DNA from: Acholeplasmataceae bacterium UBA5617
GTDB lineage: Bacteria > Bacillota_I > Bacilli_A > Acholeplasmatales > Acholeplasmataceae
Assembly (NCBI GenBank): GCA_002424575.1
Contig: DIKN01000068.1
Location: forward strand, 2,142 to 16,318
Reading direction: 5' to 3'
Length of the DNA: 14,177 bases
Shown: positions 6,047-12,294 of the stretch, one piece after another
Layout of the letters: each line of letters begins with the position of its first letter
Numbering within the stretch: the first letter of the stretch is position 1
Program-made: the position numbers and the translations under genes
The notes under the pieces: generated by a model
Database searches by the model: none
Told to the model about the DNA's origin: nothing
What the model saw: the letters and a program-made list of their open reading frames with translations, nothing else

Positions 6047-7948
6047 CTAACTACCTCTCAACTGTGGATTCAGTGCATCGCGGAGTGCATTACCAAACAT
6101 ATTGAAGGTAATCATTAAAATCGATACGACGATCGTAGGTGCGATGACAAGCCACAAGTTACCTGCGAAGATCTGCTGTTGACCATCGTTCAAGATAACA
6201 CCGATTGATGTACCTGTGAGTGTGATGGGACCAATTTTTAAAACTTGACCATTACCGATACCAAAACCTAAATAAGATAAGTTTACTTCAAGGAATATAA
6301 TGGAAGGAATCGAGAGAATGACACGGGTGATAATCGTTCCAAGGGCATTAGGTAGAATATGTTTGAAGATGATTCTGGGGTCTGATGCTCCCAGTGTACG
6401 TGCAGCAAGCACATATTCGCGGCCCTTATAACGATAAAATTGCGATCGGGTGATCTTCGCAGCTCCAATCCATCCATCATAAATGACGAAGATGAAAAGT
6501 GCTGTAAAGCCTGGTCCAATGAGAACGGTGATAATCCCAATCATCGTAATTTGAGGGAAACTACCCCAAATGTCGGTGAAACGTTCCATTAAGATATCGA
6601 CTTGACCACCATAATAAGCGCTGGTTGCACCCCAAATGATACCGACAACGATATTGACCATGGCAGCCATGAAACCAAGGAGTAGTGAGGTACGAAGACC
6701 TAACCAAATCAAGGTGAATAAATCTTTACCAAAAACGTCTGTTCCAAAGAGGAAATAAGGCGTTGTTTCAAATCCTAATTGATAAGCTCCATTCATCATA
6801 ACATTATAGTTACGATAAACTTTACCCGCAATGGTGATTTGTGTAATACCTGTGACTTCGGTTAATGGAAAACCTTCACCAAATGTCCAAGCATTGGGAT
6901 TTTCTTCATTCGGAGTAATGGAGTCTGCCATACCCTCATTTTCAGCGAGGATGCGTAAATATTCGACTTCACCGATAGTTCTTGGTTTATCTGAGAACAA
7001 GGCATCATAAACATTGTAACGGAAAGTTGCGACTGTCATGCGTGCATTCTTACGAACGAATAAACCATTTTCTTCAACCGTGACGATGGTGAAAAGGTTG
7101 AATTGTGATAAATCATAACCTTCGAAAACAACTGGGGCAACTGTTTCACCCTTCAAAATTTTAATCGAATTGATGGAAACAAATTCGCGACCAGCTTCAG
7201 AAAGATCATCGATTTCATACTTTAAAACGATGAAATGTGATGAATTGTTAGCGATACTTGTCATCGGATCAAAGGTATAGACACCTTCTTCGGTGATCGT
7301 ACCAAGTAAAACGATGTCATCCCATGATGTTAAGGTTGAACCAACCCCAACGGGTGATAGATACACTTTAACCGTTCCATCTCCGCTGATTTGATTGATA
7401 TCGACTTCAACTTCATAACCTGTCTGGAAGAGTTGTGCAGTTCGATTGACGATTGAATATGCACGTCGTCCAAAGTTGATGTAGAGTTCATTAGTCCCAC
7501 CACGATATTGTGGACTGCGATCGGAACCGATGATGTCTCGATTAGTTAATGTATTCATGCGGATATAGTCAACTTGGAAACCTGTTGTAGGATAGCCTAA
7601 ACCGGTCGTTTCGTCGATTGTATCATAATTAATGGGTTGATCTCTAAACTCTTTAGTACCGTCAAATAGACCAATTTTTTCGAGTACAGGAATTCTTGGT
7701 GGAAGGGTGATTAATGAGGAGTTCGTTTGAACATAAAGATTCTTTGGCGTAATAATGGGTACAAAGATAGAAAGCAACATTAAAATCGATAGAATAACTG
7801 TTGCAATCACGTTATATTTATTTTTCGTGAAACGCATCATGGCGTCTTGGAAATAACTGAGTTGTTTCGTCTTTAAGGGTTTATCCAACAAACGCTCATT
7901 TTCTTGGACAAGTTCAAACATGTCCTTTGAATATACTTTATCGCTCAT
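6047..7948 (-). CDS. oppC: OppC, oligopeptide transporter permease with large extracytoplasmic insertion
   Basis: This is a membrane subunit of the importer. Its 633 residues are about twice the usual 300. An N-terminal cytoplasmic segment leads to helix 1 (about 47-67). After this comes an outside region of about 330 residues (about 70-400) rich in alternating hydrophobic positions, with a stretch (about 155-265, ending FVSINSIKIL) that resembles a beta-sandwich. The ordinary OppC core then resumes with FGTDVFGKDL (401-410), the match to the family's GTDxxGRD element. Further helices follow, and the EAA loop that docks on the ATPases is at about 511-534 (EYVLAARTLGAS...HILPN). The stop is UAG. 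The start overlaps the oppB stop as ATGA. The insertion probably faces the substrate-binding protein; its binding role is inferred. Confidence 0.94.
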   Translation of the reverse strand: MSDKVYSKDMFELVQENERLLDKPLKTKQLSYFQDAMMRFTKNKYNVIATVILSILMLLSIFVPIITPKNLYVQTNSSLITLPPRIPVLEKIGLFDGTKEFRDQPINYDTIDETTGLGYPTTGFQVDYIRMNTLTNRDIIGSDRSPQYRGGTNELYINFGRRAYSIVNRTAQLFQTGYEVEVDINQISGDGTVKVYLSPVGVGSTLTSWDDIVLLGTITEEGVYTFDPMTSIANNSSHFIVLKYEIDDLSEAGREFVSINSIKILKGETVAPVVFEGYDLSQFNLFTIVTVEENGLFVRKNARMTVATFRYNVYDALFSDKPRTIGEVEYLRILAENEGMADSITPNEENPNAWTFGEGFPLTEVTGITQITIAGKVYRNYNVMMNGAYQLGFETTPYFLFGTDVFGKDLFTLIWLGLRTSLLLGFMAAMVNIVVGIIWGATSAYYGGQVDILMERFTDIWGSFPQITMIGIITVLIGPGFTALFIFVIYDGWIGAAKITRSQFYRYKGREYVLAARTLGASDPRIIFKHILPNALGTIITRVILSIPSIIFLEVNLSYLGFGIGNGQVLKIGPITLTGTSIGVILNDGQQQIFAGNLWLVIAPTIVVSILMITFNMFGNALRDALNPQLRGS

Positions 7949-9042
7949 TTTTTCGCCCCCATTCTGATCTGTGGATCGATGATGCCATATGAAAGGTCAA
8001 CAATTAAGACGGTGAATAAACCGATAACACCATAAAATGCACTGGATGCCATGATGACGTTGTAGTCATAGTTACCTGCAGCGAGCGCTTGAAGTGTTAT
8101 ACGTCCAACACCTGGAATTGCATAAACGGATTCCAAAATAAAGGATCCACCAAGTAAACCGGCAAATGATCCAATAATAATGGGAACCATAGGAACCAAT
8201 GAATTACGAATCGCATGTCTTAATACGGCTTGAGTATGGCTTAAACCTTTTGTTTTCGCTAAAAGAACGAATTCAGAGGTTAAAACTTCAGAAAGTTCGG
8301 CACGTAAAATACGTGTCAAGCCCGCGATGGATGGTAAACCGACAGCGAGTACTGGAATGACAAACCCTTGTGCAATTTTGCTAAATGATTCGATACCGAC
8401 AAGGGGGAATAAGGAGGGTAACCAGTTGAGCTGATAGCTGAAAATAATAATCAACGTTAAAAGTAAGACCAAAGCTGGGACGGACAAGAATACCATAATC
8501 ATCACTTGCATAATGTTATCGACAATAGAATCTTTTTTTAGAGCAGCAAGAATACCAAACGTGAATCCAAATGGTAGGTAAAAAAGAAGTGCTGAAAAGT
8601 TTAAATACAAGGTGAGAGGCATGCGGGCTGCAATAATACTGAACGCTGGAACATTGACACGAATCTTGGTCGATGTACCCCAGTTCCAATCGGTAACAAC
8701 ATTTCTTAACCAACTAAAGTACTGATCGATGATGGGAACACGGTAAAAAACCTTTATAACAAGGCTATCTGATACAGGGTTAACGATGAATACAGTCCTA
8801 TTGATGTTAGGGTTGGTTTGACGAATTTCATCAACTTTGGCCATGTCTTCAGGGTTTAAGGTGCTGTAATACTCGGATGTATAAAATCCATCCGCGACTT
8901 GTTTTTCAAGCCAAGTGTCCTTTTCATCGTTTTTAGTGGGTGGATATTCAGGGGCAAGTTTCAACAACACAAAGGTAATCGTCAGTGTTGTGAATAGGAT
9001 GATGAATATCCAGATGAATCTTTGAATAATGTATTTTGTCAT
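7945..9042 (-). CDS. oppB: OppB, oligopeptide transporter permease
   Basis: This is the partner permease of OppC. It has 365 residues against about 305-320 for the family. Helix 1 is at about 8-28, then an outside loop of about 100 residues (30-135) longer than usual, then five further helices. The EAA loop is at about 257-287 (EFVLLAKTKGLS...HAIRNSLVP), and the family-typical GGSFILESVYAIPGVG follows at 298-313, with SYGIIDPQIRMG at the C terminus. The start ATG 9042 has AAGGAAG about 10 nt upstream. An extended -10 promoter lies just before it, so oppBCDF and the two tail genes can be transcribed without oppA. Confidence 0.95.
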   Translation of the reverse strand: MTKYIIQRFIWIFIILFTTLTITFVLLKLAPEYPPTKNDEKDTWLEKQVADGFYTSEYYSTLNPEDMAKVDEIRQTNPNINRTVFIVNPVSDSLVIKVFYRVPIIDQYFSWLRNVVTDWNWGTSTKIRVNVPAFSIIAARMPLTLYLNFSALLFYLPFGFTFGILAALKKDSIVDNIMQVMIMVFLSVPALVLLLTLIIIFSYQLNWLPSLFPLVGIESFSKIAQGFVIPVLAVGLPSIAGLTRILRAELSEVLTSEFVLLAKTKGLSHTQAVLRHAIRNSLVPMVPIIIGSFAGLLGGSFILESVYAIPGVGRITLQALAAGNYDYNVIMASSAFYGVIGLFTVLIVDLSYGIIDPQIRMGAKK

Positions 9043-9069
9043 TTCATCTCTTCCTTACTATTTTTTTAT

Positions 9070-9078
9070 ATTATATCA
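9070..9078 (-). promoter_or_regulatory. Internal extended -10 promoter for oppBCDF
   Basis: On the minus strand, TGATATAAT (9078-9070) is a perfect TATAAT with the TGn extension, about 28 nt upstream of the oppB start. The -35 position holds GTGTAA (poor), as expected when an extended -10 does the work. The spacer and -35 region lie within the left arm of the inverted repeat at 9084-9130. Confidence 0.6.
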
Positions 9079-9083
9079 TATTT

Positions 9084-9130
9084 CATATGTTATTACACCA
9101 CGCAAAAAGTACGGAATGTAATAGCATATG
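9084..9130. repeat. 14-bp inverted repeat overlapping the oppB promoter, possible operator
   Basis: CATATGTTATTACA (9084-9097) and TGTAATAGCATATG (9117-9130) are inverted copies with a single mismatch, separated by 19 bp. Each arm ends in the self-complementary CATATG. The left arm covers the -35 and spacer of the oppB promoter. It could be a two-site operator for a dimeric repressor, or an RNA hairpin in the oppA read-through transcript. Confidence 0.6.
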
Positions 9131-9131
9131 A

Positions 9132-9165
9132 TTATGATAAAAAACACATATTTTATGATAAAAAA
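9132..9165. repeat. Tandem 13-bp direct repeat
   Basis: TTATGATAAAAAA occurs at 9132-9144 and again at 9153-9165, 21 bp apart, close to two helical turns. On the minus strand each copy gives a run of T residues, so the pair also supplies two U-tracts downstream of the hairpin at 9175-9218. Confidence 0.55.
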
Positions 9166-9174
9166 AGCATAATA

Positions 9175-9218
9175 AGGGGGGCCATATTGATCACAGTGGA
9201 TCGATGTATGGCACCCCT
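9175..9218 (-). terminator. Large hairpin after oppA, probable leaky terminator or mRNA stabiliser
   Basis: The arms at 9175-9186 and 9207-9218 pair over 12 bp with one mismatch (AGGGGTGCCATA against its partner on the minus strand), and the 20-nt loop can pair further through two GATC sequences. On the minus strand a seven-base T-run begins about 8 nt past the stem (9166-9160), too far for a strong terminator. It lies 46 nt after the oppA stop. Partial termination would raise oppA mRNA above oppBCDF, as is common for binding-protein genes. Confidence 0.6.
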
Positions 9219-9264
9219 CATACTGCTATTGACTTACAAAAGTTTTAAACTAATTCTTTAGCGA

Positions 9265-12120
9265 TTATAACCAAGTGACAGCGATATAGTAGATTCCGAT
9301 GTGGAGTAAGACGTAACCATCAGTACCAGAAGATGCTGTGCCACGCTTCCAAGAAATTGCATAAACTTCAGTGTATTGCGCAGGGACACCAAATGCAGCG
9401 GCAGCACCGGCAACATCATCAAAGCTATAGTTTGCTTGGATGTATGCGTTAGCAAGAATTTCAGCGTCTGTGAGTGGTCCAGTATGGGTTACTAATTCGT
9501 ATGCGCCATAAGTAGCTAAGTCAGCAGAGATAGCAGCAGCTGCAGTGGTGAACAATGCGGATTGCTGATAGAGTTTATAATCTGCGCCAGTCTTAGAGAC
9601 TACGAATAAGTAGTTCTTACCGCTCTTCGTAACAACGATAAACGCTTGAAGGCTATCAAAACCATTGTCTTCAATGATATCTTCAAAACTATCTGGTAAT
9701 GCATATCCAGCTAATTCAGTACCATCAGAAGATGTTTGTAGTTCTTCGCCAGCCATGTCAAGGTAAGCATTGATCAAGTCATTTGCATTGGTCCAAGCTT
9801 GTTGTTCAACACCATTCTTAACATAAACACGGCCTGTTAATGCTTCAATGAGTGCATTAAAGCCCCACTTTTCATAAACAACTTTACCATCAAGACCTGT
9901 ATAAGCAACAGGAATATTTGGAGTAGTTGTATCAATACCCCAGTTCAATGTGAAGCCACCGCGGTTGTCATCAGAGAAGACATCCATGAAGCTTGGCGCA
10001 TCAAGTAATGAACCGGAAATACCACCAATACCGAGGTCCATTCTAGCAACCATCATGTAGTTGTAGTAGTTTTGTGGGAACGCTACGTCGTTTTCAATGA
10101 TGTCAAGTCTTACGAAGTTAACATCGTCAACGAGTAACGCTTCATATTGTTCGATCAAGTTAGCAACCATCATTTGAGCTGATGTATTACCAGAAGATGA
10201 CCAGAAAAGTTGTAATTCAATGACAGTGTAATCGGTTGCAGTACCCGCTGTGTAATGACCATCAGCGATTGCAGCTGCTACAGCTTCTTTGAAGAGGTCT
10301 TTTGCAGCATCTGGGAAGTAACCATTAGATCCACCACCAAAGTCGTCAAAGATCGCTTGACCTGCATCAGTACCTCTTACGGATAGACCGGATTCAGCAT
10401 CAATAAAGTATGTTGGTGCGAATAAGGTGTGAGCTGGTAAGTAAAGTTTAACAAGTTCTACGGCTGCATAATATCTGTCAAAACCATAGAATAATGCTTG
10501 TCTCATGGGTAAGTATGAGAGGATAGGTTCTGGAACCCAAGTGTCGTTGATACCAACGCCAGGGTTAGCTGCGATGTATGCATCGCGTGCTTCAACAGTA
10601 CCGAAACCGTTAATCATGAGTCTCCATGTGGTTGCATCTGGTGCAGTCTTCACACGTGGGTCATTTAAATAGTTGTTAACTTGAGATGCAGGAACTGCAG
10701 CACTTTCAAGTCTACCAGCTAAGAATTCTGCGAAAATGTTATCAGAACCGTTGACATAACGATATTGGTAACCTGTGTACTTATAAAGGTTAGCTTTTGG
10801 ATGTAAATCGTTCTTCTTGAAGGTTAAGAGTTGTCCTGGAGTCCATGTGTCAAAATAATAGATACCAGAAGATGCAACCTTCGTTGGATCCATACCATAA
10901 TCTGATCCAAGTGCTTCAAATAATTGTCTGTTGATTGGAGTTAATACAGCACCAGCAAAACCATACTTGATTTCGAATGTGCTCTTTTCATTGACATATT
11001 CGAGTTCGATGGTATTGGTTGTACCTGTTGCTAAGCGGAGACCTACTTGATCCCAAGTAGCTGTACCAGCTAAGAAATCAGCTGCGCCTTTAATACCTTG
11101 AGAGACGAAGTCACCACCACCGGTTCTTGCTCTAAACCACTTGTTGGTCAAAGCATATTGCCATGTCCATAGATAGTCTTCAGCATTGAGAACTTGGTGA
11201 CCAGCTGGGAGTGCAGCGGTGTTTGTAGAAGGATGATACTTCCATTGGAGATCATCGCGAATTTCAATACGCCAAATCTTCGCATAGGTCTTACCATTGA
11301 TCACGGTTGGGTTAACAGGGATTGGTTCAGACTTCGCTAAACTTGGAAGAATTTCGTAACCCTTCTTAGTTTCATCAAAGTAGAAATCATAAAGTGCACC
11401 ATTAAAATGGTCAGTAAATGTTGCTGTGTTAGAGTCATCAGCGTTCCATGGGTTCAATGATGTTGGATCTGTGTTGAATGAAGCTCTCCATGTGTATTGT
11501 CCTTGTTGACCAAAAGTATCACCAAACATCTTGACTGTTGAGTCATCCGCGGAAAGTTGTGAGAATGCTGTACCAAATCCGAGGACACCATTGTATTCTG
11601 GGCTAAATAATTGAACTCTATCCGAATACATTACGCGAGTAGCTCTGGTGTATAGTGGAACACCGGCTAAAACGTTGTCAAGAAGATAACGTTCTGCTGC
11701 AGCGAATAGAATCGCCTTTTGTTCACCAGGAAGTTTCGATAAATCAACACCACTTAAATACTGTGCGAGTGGGTAGTCTTGTTCATCGAGTGCTGTTACG
11801 TTAACTGTACGTGTGACTTGTGTACGGTTTCCTGCGCTGTCAAGTACTTCGTAGACAACTTGGTAAGTACCGATAACGGTGTTGTCGACGTTGTTAGACT
11901 TAACGTTGATCGATGAAGTCAGATTTCCGTCTTCTGGGTCAGTTGCTGTTACGCCTGCAAGTGGATTAAATTCATCATAAACTTTAATCGATGCTGCGCC
12001 GACGCCACTGAATGTTGGGCTTGCGTCTACAACTGTTTCTTCACCTGGCTTACATGCAATGAGGACAAGGCCTGTAAGAACTAAAGTGAGTACTACTAGA
12101 AATCGTTTTGGAAATTTCAT
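9265..12120 (-). CDS. oppA: OppA, oligopeptide-binding lipoprotein with Ig-like domain
   Basis: This is the extracellular substrate-binding protein of the importer, a 951-residue lipoprotein. The signal peptide ends in the lipobox LIAC with the lipidated Cys at residue 23. An Ig-like domain of the DUF5011 type follows (about 30-108: TATDPEDGNLT, GTYQVVYEVLDSAGN). Next comes a family 5 solute-binding region (about 200-800), with SLNPWN, LPSLAKS and an EDYLWTWQYALT-like stretch. A terminal module of about 144 residues (808-951) is not part of the usual fold. I chose ATG 12120 over the upstream in-frame ATG at 12141, because AGGAGA lies 9 nt before 12120, the signal peptide then has normal length, and 12141 is too close to the promoter. 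The peptide substrate is inferred from family and operon; nickel or other substrates are possible for family 5. Confidence 0.93.
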   Translation of the reverse strand: MKFPKRFLVVLTLVLTGLVLIACKPGEETVVDASPTFSGVGAASIKVYDEFNPLAGVTATDPEDGNLTSSINVKSNNVDNTVIGTYQVVYEVLDSAGNRTQVTRTVNVTALDEQDYPLAQYLSGVDLSKLPGEQKAILFAAAERYLLDNVLAGVPLYTRATRVMYSDRVQLFSPEYNGVLGFGTAFSQLSADDSTVKMFGDTFGQQGQYTWRASFNTDPTSLNPWNADDSNTATFTDHFNGALYDFYFDETKKGYEILPSLAKSEPIPVNPTVINGKTYAKIWRIEIRDDLQWKYHPSTNTAALPAGHQVLNAEDYLWTWQYALTNKWFRARTGGGDFVSQGIKGAADFLAGTATWDQVGLRLATGTTNTIELEYVNEKSTFEIKYGFAGAVLTPINRQLFEALGSDYGMDPTKVASSGIYYFDTWTPGQLLTFKKNDLHPKANLYKYTGYQYRYVNGSDNIFAEFLAGRLESAAVPASQVNNYLNDPRVKTAPDATTWRLMINGFGTVEARDAYIAANPGVGINDTWVPEPILSYLPMRQALFYGFDRYYAAVELVKLYLPAHTLFAPTYFIDAESGLSVRGTDAGQAIFDDFGGGSNGYFPDAAKDLFKEAVAAAIADGHYTAGTATDYTVIELQLFWSSSGNTSAQMMVANLIEQYEALLVDDVNFVRLDIIENDVAFPQNYYNYMMVARMDLGIGGISGSLLDAPSFMDVFSDDNRGGFTLNWGIDTTTPNIPVAYTGLDGKVVYEKWGFNALIEALTGRVYVKNGVEQQAWTNANDLINAYLDMAGEELQTSSDGTELAGYALPDSFEDIIEDNGFDSLQAFIVVTKSGKNYLFVVSKTGADYKLYQQSALFTTAAAAISADLATYGAYELVTHTGPLTDAEILANAYIQANYSFDDVAGAAAAFGVPAQYTEVYAISWKRGTASSGTDGYVLLHIGIYYIAVTWL

Positions 12121-12156
12121 TTTCTCTCTCCTTTTCTCCATAATTGATTTTGTATC

Positions 12157-12165
12157 ATTATACCA
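12157..12165 (-). promoter_or_regulatory. Extended -10 promoter of oppA
   Basis: On the minus strand, TGGTATAAT (12165-12157) is a perfect TATAAT with the TGn extension. The -35 position has only TATATT. Transcription would start near 12150, giving a leader of about 30 nt with AGGAGA before the ATG at 12120. This placement also argues against the upstream ATG at 12141. Confidence 0.75.
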
Positions 12166-12208
12166 AAGAAAAACTAAAAAATATACGTTATGAGCAAAAA
12201 TTGTGAAA

Positions 12209-12223
12209 ATAAAAGCGTTTTCT
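12209..12223. promoter_or_regulatory. LacI/CcpA-type operator-like site upstream of oppA
   Basis: ATAAAAGCGTTTTCT matches WTGNAANCGNWNNCW at 14 of 15 positions by eye. Its centre is about 66 bp upstream of the predicted oppA start site, a position seen for activation rather than blocking. It shares GAAAACG with the sites at 602-617 and 12268-12282. The region is AT-rich, so chance matches are possible. Confidence 0.35.
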
Positions 12224-12257
12224 TTGACACCATCTTACGATATTTCTAGATAACTGA

Positions 12258-12282
12258 GCGATTTTCAATGAAAACGCAGAAA
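12258..12282. promoter_or_regulatory. Palindrome with operator-like site between the S41 gene and oppA
   Basis: GCGATTTTC AAT GAAAACGC at 12258-12277 is an 8-bp inverted repeat with one bulged base. It overlaps ATGAAAACGCAGAAA (12268-12282), which fits the cre consensus at 14 of 15 positions. As RNA on the minus strand it would be a small hairpin 17 nt after the S41 stop, but no T-run follows, so it is not a convincing terminator. An operator is the better reading. Confidence 0.35.
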
Positions 12283-12294
12283 ATGTTTCATTTC

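Noticed and set aside
9022..9261. 79-residue plus-strand ORF across the oppA-oppB gap
   Set aside because: It begins inside oppB on the opposite strand, has no ribosome binding site and covers the hairpin and repeats; low-complexity composition.
12139..12141. Upstream in-frame ATG for oppA (7 residues longer)
   Set aside because: It would leave a leader of about 9 nt after the predicted start site, has no Shine-Dalgarno sequence, and adds a charged stretch before a normal lipoprotein signal peptide.
12224..12252. Plus-strand TTGACA with TAGATA 17 bp downstream, a possible antisense promoter
   Set aside because: The -10 is poor and it would only transcribe antisense into the end of the S41 gene; probably chance in AT-rich DNA, and TTGACA overlaps a palindromic site.
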